Of a stretch of 21,059 nucleotides of DNA, positions 7,521 to 15,407 are shown piece by piece (within the stretch, counting starts at the first letter, position 1; each line of letters starts with the position of its first letter). Below the pieces are notes generated by a model that made no database searches, was not told the origin of the DNA, and saw nothing but the letters and a program-made list of their open reading frames with translations. This stretch comes from Acholeplasmataceae bacterium UBA5617. Its GTDB lineage: Bacteria; Bacillota_I; Bacilli_A; Acholeplasmatales; Acholeplasmataceae. The DNA is taken from the NCBI GenBank assembly GCA_002424575.1, contig DIKN01000119.1, positions 1 to 21,059 on the forward strand, given 5' to 3'. The translations under genes were made by a program, and so were the position numbers.

Positions 7521-8490
7521 CATCACGATTGGTCAATATATACCCGGCGATTCATGGCTTCATCGCTTAGACCCACGCATCAAATTATTTTCATTGGTTG
7601 CCTTATTGGTTGGAACATTCATTATCCCAATCTCTACAGAGCTTACAGCCATCATCCCGATGGTTGCCATCTTCATCGGCATGATGATTCTTATCACATC
7701 ATCAGGTATTCCTTTGAAGAAAGTCATCAATGGACTTCGTCCGATTGTCTTCCTCTTAACATTTACGTTTTTTATCCAACTGTTTTTCATCAGCGGAGGA
7801 ACCCTTCTCGCCAGTTTTGATTTTCATCTCTCTGTGACGAGTATTCTTGCCATCATCCTCTTGATCATTTTCTATCATTGGTCTAAGAAGTACATCAAAG
7901 CACGTATTCTTTATTTCCTCCTGATCACGTTCTTAGTCTTCTTTGTACAATATCTTTTACCCTACATCAATCTCTACAGTTACACCTTAAATATTTATGA
8001 TGAAGGGTTGATGCGTGCCGGATTTATCTTTGTCAGAATCACCAACGTCATTATCATGACATCACTGCTCACCTTTACAACGATGACGACCGATTTAAAC
8101 TACGCGATTGAATCCCTACTCAAACCATTGAAATGGATCAAAGTTCCCGTAGATGTCATCGCGATGATGTTATCACTCACCTTACGTTATATCCCAACGC
8201 TATTGGGTGAAACCGAAAAAATCATGAAAGCTCAAGCTTCTCGTGGTGTTGACTTTAAAGAAAGCAAGTTTAAAGATAAAGTGATTCAAATCATCTCACT
8301 CCTCATTCCTGTCTTTGTCATCTCCTTCAAGCGAGCTGAAGATTTAGGTAATGCGATGGAAGTGAGAGGTTATGTCATCGGCGCGAAACGAACGAAAGTT
8401 GACGAATACAACATTGGACTCTCTGATGTTCTATCCGTCATTGTCGTTCTCCTCATTTTAGGGGCGATCATCGCCACGAGGGTTCTATAA
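7513..8490 (+). CDS. ecfT: ECF transporter transmembrane subunit EcfT, with an extra central segment
   Basis: Membrane scaffold that joins the EcfA1-EcfA2 pair to an S-component. The two cytoplasmic coupling motifs AxxxRG are present: AQASRG (240-245) and AMEVRG (281-286). The N-terminal signature DPRIKL is at 20-25. At 325 residues it is longer than the usual size of about 265. The excess lies around 110-162, between FFISGGTLL and the helix that begins RAGFIFVRI. It adds a hydrophobic segment, a basic HWSKKYIKAR loop and another hydrophobic segment. The start ATG 7513 is preceded by AAGGAGGTG inside ecfA2. truA starts on the base after the stop codon. The subunit assignment is firm; the role of the insertion is unknown. 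Confidence 0.93.
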   Translation: MNNITIGQYIPGDSWLHRLDPRIKLFSLVALLVGTFIIPISTELTAIIPMVAIFIGMMILITSSGIPLKKVINGLRPIVFLLTFTFFIQLFFISGGTLLASFDFHLSVTSILAIILLIIFYHWSKKYIKARILYFLLITFLVFFVQYLLPYINLYSYTLNIYDEGLMRAGFIFVRITNVIIMTSLLTFTTMTTDLNYAIESLLKPLKWIKVPVDVIAMMLSLTLRYIPTLLGETEKIMKAQASRGVDFKESKFKDKVIQIISLLIPVFVISFKRAEDLGNAMEVRGYVIGAKRTKVDEYNIGLSDVLSVIVVLLILGAIIATRVL

Positions 8491-9237
8491 ATGAGATACA
8501 AAGCCATCGTCAGTTATGATGGGTCCAATTATGCAGGCTTTCAAAGTCAGAATAATGGTTTAGGTATTCAAGAAGTGATTGAAAAAGCGATGCGTCTGAT
8601 GACACAAACGGAGATTAAAATCTTTAGTGCGGGACGTACCGATAAAGGTGTTCATGCCATCGGTCAAGTCTTTCATTTCAACTCAGACATTGATTTAGAT
8701 TCCAACACGTGGGTCAGAGGGATCAATGATCGAATGCCTTTAGACATACGCATCAAAAGTGTGAAGAAGGTAGCCTCTGATTTTCACGCAAGACATTCTG
8801 CAACCTCCAAGGTCTACAAGTATGTGCTTTCTAAAAAGCCTGAAACACCCTTCACAAAAAATTATGAAGTGTATATCCGCAATTTAGACATCGAACCGAT
8901 GAAAGAAGCACTCCCGCTTCTTATCGGAACCCATGATTTTCGTGGATTCTGCCAACTTGTTCCAGGGAAACCCACCATCAAAACCATCTATCAACTAACC
9001 CTGAAAGAAACGAAAAAACATTACATTTTCACCTTCCATGGAAACTCGTTTCTCAAATACATGGTGCGCTCCATCATGGGAACACTGATTCAAATTGGAC
9101 TCCATCGTAAAGAGGTTTCCATCATCTCTGACATCTTACAAACCAAAGATCGTCATCTCGCCGGTAAAACCGCTGAAGCGAGAGGACTCTTCCTTGTTAA
9201 AATCAACTACAATCTAAGAAAACATAAGGACGTGTAA
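8491..9237 (+). CDS. truA: tRNA pseudouridine(38-40) synthase TruA
   Basis: Converts uridines 38-40 in the anticodon arm of several tRNAs to pseudouridine. 248 residues, a normal length. The catalytic motif AGRTDKGVHA has the nucleophile Asp51. The N-terminal YDGSNYAGFQ (9-18) and HDFRGF near residue 150 also fit the family. It begins immediately after the ecfT stop, with a weak GAGGG upstream (8478-8482). The ecfA1-ecfA2-ecfT-truA order is conserved in many Firmicutes, where it lies next to ribosomal protein genes. Here those genes are absent on both sides and tmk follows after three bases. Confidence 0.96.
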   Translation: MRYKAIVSYDGSNYAGFQSQNNGLGIQEVIEKAMRLMTQTEIKIFSAGRTDKGVHAIGQVFHFNSDIDLDSNTWVRGINDRMPLDIRIKSVKKVASDFHARHSATSKVYKYVLSKKPETPFTKNYEVYIRNLDIEPMKEALPLLIGTHDFRGFCQLVPGKPTIKTIYQLTLKETKKHYIFTFHGNSFLKYMVRSIMGTLIQIGLHRKEVSIISDILQTKDRHLAGKTAEARGLFLVKINYNLRKHKDV

Positions 9238-9240
9238 ACG

Positions 9241-9843
9241 ATGTTTATCACTTTTGAAGGTGGCGAAGGCACCGGTAAAACAACCTTGATTCAAAAAATT
9301 GCAGAGCGTTTAAGAAAAACCCATGAAGTCATCACTTCCCGAGAACCGGGAGGTTCGATGATTGCTGAGTCCATCCGCGACATCATCTTAAACCCCAAAT
9401 ACAAAGGCGTAACCCCTTTTACGGAAGCCCTTCTTTTAGCTGCTGCGCGTGCACAGCATCTCGATGAAGTCGTTTTACCGGCATTAAAACAAAACAAAAT
9501 CGTCTTATGCGATCGTTTCTTGGACTCCTCACTCGCCTATCAGGCTTATGCAAGAAAATTAGGTTTTGAGTTCGTGTTATCGATTAACCGCCACGCGGTT
9601 GATAACATGCCAAACCTCACCTTCTATATTGATTTAGATCCCAAAGTGGGTCTATCCCGCATCGCACATCGCGACAAATACGATCGCTTGGATCAGGAAG
9701 CGTTCGATTTTCATACGCGTGTTCGAGAAGGCTATTTAGAAGTTGCCAAGCGTTATCCCAAGCGCATCGTCACCATCGATGGAACAGCATCGCTTGATGA
9801 CATCACAGAAACCATCTATCAAGAGATTTTAAAGCGTCTATGA
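9241..9843 (+). CDS. tmk: Thymidylate kinase
   Basis: Phosphorylates dTMP to dTDP for DNA synthesis. 200 residues. The P-loop GGEGTGKT is at 7-14, the dTMP-binding REPGGS at 34-39, and the DRF motif at 91-93 in CDRFLDSSLAYQ. The lid region RIAHRDKYDRLD is at 140-151. The start ATG 9241 follows an AAGGA site (9226-9230). Its TGA stop overlaps the holB start by four bases (ATGA). The tmk-holB pairing matches the Bacillus order, but the small yaaQ and yaaR genes between them in that genus are missing. Confidence 0.96.
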   Translation: MFITFEGGEGTGKTTLIQKIAERLRKTHEVITSREPGGSMIAESIRDIILNPKYKGVTPFTEALLLAAARAQHLDEVVLPALKQNKIVLCDRFLDSSLAYQAYARKLGFEFVLSINRHAVDNMPNLTFYIDLDPKVGLSRIAHRDKYDRLDQEAFDFHTRVREGYLEVAKRYPKRIVTIDGTASLDDITETIYQEILKRL

Positions 9844-10784
9844 AGCGTGCCTTAAACTTTCTAGAACAAACGATTAAAAAGAGCAGACTCGCCCACCTTT
9901 ACCTGATCTGTGGACCGAAAGGCTCAGGAAAATCGCAACTCGTCGATGATGTTGCGTATTTGATTCTCAATCAAGGAAAGCCTGATTCCCCGCATTTAAA
10001 ACTTCAGATCAAAGAGCGTAAAGTCCAAAACATGATGGTGATTGAACCCGATGGTTTAACGATTAAAAAGGAACAAATTTTAGCACTTCAAACTGAGTTT
10101 TCAAAAACCGCTTTAGTCAGTGGACCCCGCATTTATGTGATCAAAGGCATTGAAAAGATCAGCACCGCTGCAGCAAATTCCCTGCTTAAGTTTATGGAGG
10201 AACCGACAAGTCATAACGTTTACGGATTTTTACTGGCTGAAAGTAAAGACGATGTCATCACCACCATACAATCAAGAAGTCAGATTTTAACGCTAAAAGG
10301 GATTGATGAAGCGGACTTAGAAAAGGAATTGCTCGCGTTAGGCGTCGATGAAAAAGTGGCAACGCTTGCCCCTTATCTCACCAAAAATCTTGAAGAAGCA
10401 ACGCTGCTTGCTGAAAATCCTAACTTCCTTGACATGATTAAACTCATTGAAGAAATAGCCACGCTTTGGAGCAAAAAAGATATTTCATTTCCCGTCTATT
10501 TTGGACAAAAATCAGGATTTCTTCTTCAAGATCGTGATTTCTTCATGGATTTTTTGGAGTTACTACTTTTATACTTTTTAGATTGGGTCCACTACCGGAC
10601 GCATCAACCCATCGTTTATCAATTTTTACGTGAATACATTCAGGTACAAAGTGATACCATGCAGGTTTCAGAAGTCAATGATCTCATTGAAAAGATACAA
10701 GAAATTTTGCAGCAACAATCCTATTTCATCAATTTAGAATTGGCGCTCGATCACTTATTTTATATACTAGAGAAAAAGAGGTAA
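9840..10784 (+). CDS. holB: DNA polymerase III delta-prime subunit
   Basis: Subunit of the clamp loader that places the sliding clamp on DNA. 314 residues. A P-loop-like GPKGSGKS is at 25-32. The conserved clamp-loader segment IEKISTAAANSLLKFMEEP is at 104-122, with the sensor-1-like TTIQSRSQ at 141-148. The four-cysteine zinc module found between the P-loop and VIEPDG in most delta-prime and DnaX proteins is absent: the stretch 45-66 contains no cysteine and is shortened. The start overlaps the tmk stop, and no strong ribosome binding site is visible, so translation is probably coupled. ricT follows after four bases. Confidence 0.93.
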   Translation: MKRALNFLEQTIKKSRLAHLYLICGPKGSGKSQLVDDVAYLILNQGKPDSPHLKLQIKERKVQNMMVIEPDGLTIKKEQILALQTEFSKTALVSGPRIYVIKGIEKISTAAANSLLKFMEEPTSHNVYGFLLAESKDDVITTIQSRSQILTLKGIDEADLEKELLALGVDEKVATLAPYLTKNLEEATLLAENPNFLDMIKLIEEIATLWSKKDISFPVYFGQKSGFLLQDRDFFMDFLELLLLYFLDWVHYRTHQPIVYQFLREYIQVQSDTMQVSEVNDLIEKIQEILQQQSYFINLELALDHLFYILEKKR

Positions 10785-10788
10785 TGTT

Positions 10789-11583
10789 ATGCGTGTTGCT
10801 TTGGTTCAATTCAAAGAAGCAGGAAAAAAATACTATTTCTCATACGAGGGATTAACCGTAGAAAAAAACGACCGCGTCGTTGTTGAAACATCACGTGGGA
10901 TTGAAATAGGAAAAGTGTATGTTTTAAAAGAGATCGAAGAGACCGATCTTACCGCAGAATTAAAGCCTATTTTGCGCATCGCAACCGAAGGGGATATTAA
11001 AGAAGAAGCGTACAACCGTACCCTTGAACCTGCGATCACCGACAAAGCGAAACAACTCGCCAAAGAAAATGAGCTCGACATCAAAGTATTAGGTGCGGAA
11101 TATACACTCGATCGGAAACGTCTTTTGGTTTATTTTGAAGCGGAAAATCGTGTGGACTTTAGAAATTTAGTCCGCGACTTATCCGAAGTGTATCACACCC
11201 GTATTGAACTTCGTCAAATCGGACCTAGGGATGCAGCTAAAATGATTGGTGGTATCGGTCCATGTGGTCTCATTTTGTGTTGCACCACGTTCATCGGTGA
11301 ATTTGACACGGTTTCGATCAAAATGGCTAAAAACCAAAACATTGCATTAAATCCCCAAAAGATTAGTGGTGTATGCGGTAAACTTTTGTGTTGCATCAAA
11401 TATGAAGATGACGTTTATACTGAACTCAAACAAATCATGCCCGATTTAAAAGAAAAAGTGACCACACCTAAAGGTGAAGCAACCGTCGTTGAGCTGAACA
11501 TCATCGCGCAAAAGGTTCGCGTTCTTCACGCTGAAAACGGTGGTTATGAATGGTTAGCGCTTAAAGATATCAAGCGCGCTTAA
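10789..11583 (+). CDS. ricT: PSP1-domain regulator RicT (YaaT)
   Basis: 264 residues. The N-terminal region (about 1-60) carries an SRGIEIGKV segment typical of PSP1 proteins. The C-terminal half holds the cysteine cluster GPCGLILCC (157-165) and GVCGKLLCC (194-202), with Cys159, 164, 165, 196, 201 and 202. In Bacillus, RicT forms a complex with RicA and RicF that carries iron-sulfur clusters and affects RNase Y-dependent RNA processing. Whether those partners exist here cannot be seen. The start ATG 10789 follows AGAGGTAA (10777-10784). The position right after holB matches yaaT in Bacillus, which supports the identification. Confidence 0.92.
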   Translation: MRVALVQFKEAGKKYYFSYEGLTVEKNDRVVVETSRGIEIGKVYVLKEIEETDLTAELKPILRIATEGDIKEEAYNRTLEPAITDKAKQLAKENELDIKVLGAEYTLDRKRLLVYFEAENRVDFRNLVRDLSEVYHTRIELRQIGPRDAAKMIGGIGPCGLILCCTTFIGEFDTVSIKMAKNQNIALNPQKISGVCGKLLCCIKYEDDVYTELKQIMPDLKEKVTTPKGEATVVELNIIAQKVRVLHAENGGYEWLALKDIKRA

Positions 11584-11584
11584 G

Positions 11585-12286
11585 ATGCTTCGCACATTAC
11601 TTGGCACCGATCTATGGATCGAACAAAACTCAAGACAAGCCTTTAATCTAGATACCGTTCTTCTCCATCATTTTGCACGAATTCCTGCAAAAGCAAAAGT
11701 CGTTTTAGATATCGGAACAGGTGCAGGTCCTTTGATGCTTTATCTTTCCAAAAAGACAAAAGCTAAAATCATCGGCATTGAAATTCAAGAAGAACGTTAT
11801 CAACAAGCTTTAAAAAACATTCAACTCAACCATCTTGAACATCAACTCTCCTGCATCCACATGGATGTTAAAGGGTTAGAGATGAAGGATGTGGATGCGG
11901 TTATTTCTAATCCACCGTTCTTCAAGGTGAGTGAACAATCGCTTTTAAACGATAACGAAGATGATACCATTGCACGTCACGAAGTGAAGCTTACCTTAGA
12001 AGAGTTGGTGAGTATTGCATCAAAAGTCTTAAAATTTGGGGGTTACTTCACGATGATTCACCGTCCTGATCGTTTCTCTGAAATCATGGACTTATTCACC
12101 CAATATCAGCTTGTTCCTAAACGGATTCGCTTTGTTCATCCCTATGTGGATCGTCCGGCCAATCATCTGTTGATTGAGGTGATGAAAAACGGAAGTCCTG
12201 GATTAACCGTGGAACCCCCACTCATTCTATACGTCGAAAAACATCATTTGACCCAAGCAATGGTCGACATTTACGGAGGTAAATAA
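11585..12286 (+). CDS. trmN6: tRNA1(Val) adenine-37 N6-methyltransferase-like protein (YabB/TrmN6)
   Basis: S-adenosylmethionine-dependent methyltransferase of 233 residues. SAM-binding motif I, DIGTGAGPL, is at 42-50, with the acidic GIEIQEE at 64-70. The catalytic NPPF is at 109-112, the signature of N6-adenine methyltransferases. The N-terminal QAFNLDTVLLHHF (18-30) is typical of the YabB/YfiC branch. The gene starts one base after the ricT stop and has no clear ribosome binding site, so coupling is likely. The product probably modifies adenine in a tRNA, but the exact position is inferred from the E. coli homologue. In Bacillus yabA lies between ricT and this gene; here it is missing. Confidence 0.88.
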   Translation: MLRTLLGTDLWIEQNSRQAFNLDTVLLHHFARIPAKAKVVLDIGTGAGPLMLYLSKKTKAKIIGIEIQEERYQQALKNIQLNHLEHQLSCIHMDVKGLEMKDVDAVISNPPFFKVSEQSLLNDNEDDTIARHEVKLTLEELVSIASKVLKFGGYFTMIHRPDRFSEIMDLFTQYQLVPKRIRFVHPYVDRPANHLLIEVMKNGSPGLTVEPPLILYVEKHHLTQAMVDIYGGK

Positions 12287-12287
12287 C

Positions 12288-12698
12288 ATGCTTTTAACAC
12301 TACTCAATCGTAAGGAAAAACTAAAATTTCTTGATTTGGTCATGCACATGGTTTCTGTGGATGGTGAACCCACAGAAATTGAACAGCGCATCTTAAACAT
12401 CATGCTCGCTGAAGTGGGCGATGGCATCGTCTCGGAATATCATTTTGCACTCTCCAAAGAATTGGATGAAACCATTCAATACTTTGTTGAAGCGAGCCCA
12501 ACCGTGAAAAATATTGTCTATTTAAATCTCGTGAAGGTGACGATGTTTGATGATTTTTATAACACAACGGAACATTTTTTCCTTGAAGGTATTCGCGAAA
12601 AATTTGGAATTACCGATCAAAAGAAGAAACAGTTGATGCAAATCGTCTACATGGAACGTGATTTAAGAGAACGCGCAAAGCGCGTGGTTAACCACTGA
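12288..12698 (+). CDS. TerB-like helical protein
   Basis: 136 residues, predicted mostly helical, with no membrane segment. Two pseudo-repeated acidic turns suggest the TerB/tellurite-resistance-like fold: VDGEPTEIE (24-32) and FDDFYNTTE (87-95). TerB domains bind divalent metal with such residues, but the second site lacks the usual DGxxxxxE form, so metal binding is uncertain. The ribosome binding site GGAGGT (12275-12280) is strong. The gene lies between trmN6 and rsmI, where Bacillus carries yazA, and its last base is shared with the rsmI start (TGATG). The function in this housekeeping operon is unknown, and tellurite resistance is not implied. Confidence 0.65.
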   Translation: MLLTLLNRKEKLKFLDLVMHMVSVDGEPTEIEQRILNIMLAEVGDGIVSEYHFALSKELDETIQYFVEASPTVKNIVYLNLVKVTMFDDFYNTTEHFFLEGIREKFGITDQKKKQLMQIVYMERDLRERAKRVVNH

Positions 12699-13543
12699 TG
12701 CAACAAAGCTTTAAAGACGATAAACCGATTCTTTATGTCGTATCGACCCCTATTGGGAATCTAAAAGATATGACCTATCGTGCGGTTGAGATCTTAAAAG
12801 AGGTTGATCTCATCTTAGCTGAAGACACACGTACATCCGGTGTCCTTCTTTCTTACTATGGGATAAAGAATAAATTGATGAGCTATCATGAATTTAATAA
12901 AACCGAACAATCAGAAACGATTATCAAGATGCTCGAAGAAGGAAAACATCTCGCCCTCATCAGTGATGCAGGTACCCCAGGTATCAGCGATCCTGGTTAT
13001 GAGATCATTCAAGAAGTCATACAAAAGGGATTTCATGTCGTGAGCATCCCTGGAGCAAGCGCCATCTTAGCAGCACTTGTCACCTCCGGTCTGATCATTC
13101 AACCCTTTACGTTTATCGGATTTCTTCCACGAAAAAGCAGTGAACAACAAGCCCTTTTATCCACCTATATCAAACGCAAGGAAACGCTTGTCATCTATGA
13201 ATCGCCTAATCGTATGGAAAAGACCTTAAAACAGATGTATCAGGTGCTTGGAAATCGAAAAATGGCGATTGCACGTGAACTCACCAAAGCCTTTGAAACC
13301 ATCATTCGCTGTTCATTAAGTGATGCTATCATGATGGTGATGAACCCCAAGGGTGAATATGTCATCATCCTTGAAGGCGATCAAGAACCCGATATACCTG
13401 CACTATCACCTAAAGAACATTACCTTTCTTTAATTAAAGAAGGTATGCCTTCTAAAGAGGCGATGAAGGTGGTCGCAGAAAAGCATCATCTACCGAAAAG
13501 TGAAGTTTATCGCATCGTCAAAATTGATGCATCTTCTTCTTGA
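12698..13543 (+). CDS. rsmI: 16S rRNA (cytidine-1402 2'-O)-methyltransferase RsmI
   Basis: 281 residues. Methylates the ribose of C1402 in the decoding centre of 16S rRNA, which in other bacteria fine-tunes initiation fidelity. Family motifs are intact: STPIGNL (16-22), AEDTR (41-45) and SDAGTPGISDPG (89-100). The start overlaps the preceding stop by one base (TGATG) and has little ribosome binding site, so it depends on coupling. The TGA stop at 13541-13543 lies inside the -35 box of the metG promoter. The position just before metG agrees with the Bacillus order. Confidence 0.96.
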   Translation: MQQSFKDDKPILYVVSTPIGNLKDMTYRAVEILKEVDLILAEDTRTSGVLLSYYGIKNKLMSYHEFNKTEQSETIIKMLEEGKHLALISDAGTPGISDPGYEIIQEVIQKGFHVVSIPGASAILAALVTSGLIIQPFTFIGFLPRKSSEQQALLSTYIKRKETLVIYESPNRMEKTLKQMYQVLGNRKMAIARELTKAFETIIRCSLSDAIMMVMNPKGEYVIILEGDQEPDIPALSPKEHYLSLIKEGMPSKEAMKVVAEKHHLPKSEVYRIVKIDASSS

Positions 13544-13567
13544 TTTTTATCACCTTTATCGTATAAT
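13540..13567 (+). promoter_or_regulatory. Promoter of the metG T-box leader
   Basis: TTGATT (13540-13545) and TATAAT (13562-13567) are spaced 16 bases apart. The -35 box overlaps the rsmI stop codon, so metG gains its own promoter without any real intergenic room. Confidence 0.75.
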
Positions 13568-13594
13568 ATGAATGTATAAAGATTTTCATATAGG

Positions 13595-13819
13595 CCATGA
13601 GAAAAAGAGTAATCTTTTGTAGCTTGTCAAGAGAGATCGCGGGTGGTGCAAGCGATACAGGACAAAAGATGAACATGGTTTTCGAGCCTTTCGGTCGATA
13701 GGTAGACCGAGACGTATGTCCGCGTTAAGGATATTGAGTGCTGAAGGCGACTTCAGAACTAAGGTGGTACCGCGATGTCAACGTCGTCCTTAGATCTTTT
13801 TAAGGATGACGTTTCTTTT
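13595..13819 (+). promoter_or_regulatory. T-box leader of metG (methionine specifier)
   Basis: Stem I is closed by CCATG (13595-13599) with CATGG (13674-13678). Above the internal loop CTTTTGT (13614-13620) pairs with ACAAAAG (13662-13668), and the apical stem is ATCGC/GCGAT around GGGTGGTGCAA (13641-13651). The specifier triplet ATG (13669-13671), followed by A, lies in the 3' side of the internal loop, opposite AGTA. The T-box AAGGTGGTACCGCG is at 13761-13774. Its TGGT (13765-13768) can pair with an uncharged ACCA end, as expected for tRNA-Met. CTAAGG (13759-13764) pairs with CCTTAG (13788-13793) as antiterminator, competing with the terminator. Uncharged tRNA-Met should therefore allow read-through into metG. 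Confidence 0.95.
13780..13819 (+). terminator. Conditional terminator of the metG T-box
   Basis: AACGTCGTCCTTA (13780-13792) pairs with TAAGGATGACGTT (13801-13813) with one G-T wobble, followed by TCTTTTA. It shares CCTTA with the antiterminator, which makes the two structures mutually exclusive. Confidence 0.92.
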
Positions 13820-13838
13820 ATTACAGGAGGTTTTGATC

Positions 13839-15407
13839 ATGGAAAAGAAAAAATATTTTTTAACAACAGCCATTGCTTACGCTTCAGGTATTCCCCATAT
13901 TGGAAATGTTTATGAAGCGATTTTAGCGGATGCCATCGTCCGCTTTAAGCGTTTAGAAGGTTACGATGTGTTCTTTCAAACGGGAACCGATGAGCACGGT
14001 CAAAAGATTGAAGGAAAAGCGACCGTCAATGAACTTTCACCTCAAGCATTCGTCGATCATATATCCTCAGAAATTAAACGGATTTATGACAAGGTGAATG
14101 TGTCCTATGATCAGTTTGTGCGCACAACCGATGAACGTCATATCAAAGCTGTTCAAGCCATCTTTAAAAAGCTTTATGACCAAGGTGATATTTACCTCGG
14201 AGAATATGAAGGTTGGTATTCTGTCGCCGAAGAAGCCTTCATTTTAGAAAAAGATATCGTTGATGGCAAAGGACCTAATGGTGATGTTCCGGTATGGACA
14301 AAAGAAGCCGCATATTTTTTAAGATTACATCCTTACCAAGAACGGCTGCTCAAACATATCGAAGAACATCCAGAGTTTATTGAACCCGAGTCACGTCGAA
14401 ACGAAATGATTCAAAACTTCTTAAAAGAACCACTTCCTGATCTTTCAGTATCAAGAACATCCTTTAAATGGGGTATTCCCGTTGAGTTTGACCCAGGACA
14501 CGTGGTCTATGTCTGGATTGATGCCCTTTCGAACTACATCACAGGTCTCGACTACCATCCCGATCAACCTCTAACTGCACAGTATAAAAAATACTGGCCA
14601 GCAGATGTTCATCTGATCGGTAAAGATATCTTACGCTTCCATACCATTTATTGGCCGATCATCTTAATGGCGTTAGGTCTTGAACTTCCCAAACAGATCT
14701 TTGGTCACCCTTGGGTTTTGGTCAACAAATCCAAGATGAGTAAATCGGTGGGTAATACGATGTATACCGATACGCTCGTCAAATATTTTGGTGTTGATGC
14801 TGTTCGTTATTATGTCTTGCATGAAATTCCATTTGCTGCAGATGGCAACATCACCTATGAACTCGTCATTGAACGCAACAACTCAGATCTCGCCAACACG
14901 ATTGGTAATCTTGTCAACCGTACGATTGGTATGGCACATAAATATCGCAATGGCGTCATCAAAAAAGTTCAACTCCAAGAACCATTCGAACTTTCACTCA
15001 AAGAAAAAGCACTTCATGTTCTACCCACGATGAAAGCTTACATGGATCAACTTCGTGTCGCGGATGCTTTAGAAGAAGTCGTCAAACTCGCTCGTCATGC
15101 CAATAAATATATTGATGTTTCAGAACCATGGGCACTCATGAAAGATCCCAATAAACAAGATATTTTAGATCATGTGCTTTACAGCTTATTAGAAACCATT
15201 CGTTATGTTGCTATTCTCTTACAACCTTTTATTCCAGAAACATCGAAAAAGATTGCAGCTCAAACGGGTATTCATGATTTATCGTTTGAATCGTTAGAAA
15301 CCTTTGGTGGTTACCAAGAGACGACGTTAGGCAAAGCAGAAGTGCTCTTTGAACGTTACGATTTAAACAAGAAACTCGAGGAGATTCTTCATGACCAACA
15401 TGAGTAA
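13839..15407 (+). CDS. metG: Methionyl-tRNA synthetase (short form)
   Basis: Charges tRNA-Met with methionine. 522 residues from ATG 13839, eight bases after AGGAGG (13825-13830). An in-frame extension upstream reads through the T-box terminator and is not coding. Class I signatures are HIGN (20-23) and KMSKS (299-303). FQTGTDEHGQKIEGKA is at 46-61. The connective peptide reads EGWYSVAEEAF, without the zinc-binding cysteines of the other MetRS type. The C-terminal tRNA-binding domain that brings many Firmicute enzymes to about 650 residues is missing, and the protein ends soon after the anticodon-binding helices. The last 17 bases overlap the YitT-family gene. Regulation is by the T-box upstream. 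Confidence 0.96.
   Translation: MEKKKYFLTTAIAYASGIPHIGNVYEAILADAIVRFKRLEGYDVFFQTGTDEHGQKIEGKATVNELSPQAFVDHISSEIKRIYDKVNVSYDQFVRTTDERHIKAVQAIFKKLYDQGDIYLGEYEGWYSVAEEAFILEKDIVDGKGPNGDVPVWTKEAAYFLRLHPYQERLLKHIEEHPEFIEPESRRNEMIQNFLKEPLPDLSVSRTSFKWGIPVEFDPGHVVYVWIDALSNYITGLDYHPDQPLTAQYKKYWPADVHLIGKDILRFHTIYWPIILMALGLELPKQIFGHPWVLVNKSKMSKSVGNTMYTDTLVKYFGVDAVRYYVLHEIPFAADGNITYELVIERNNSDLANTIGNLVNRTIGMAHKYRNGVIKKVQLQEPFELSLKEKALHVLPTMKAYMDQLRVADALEEVVKLARHANKYIDVSEPWALMKDPNKQDILDHVLYSLLETIRYVAILLQPFIPETSKKIAAQTGIHDLSFESLETFGGYQETTLGKAEVLFERYDLNKKLEEILHDQHE

Noticed and set aside
12288..12698. Tellurite-resistance function for the TerB-like gene.
   Set aside because: Only the fold-type acidic turns are seen, with no other ter genes nearby; the location in a translation/replication operon argues against it.
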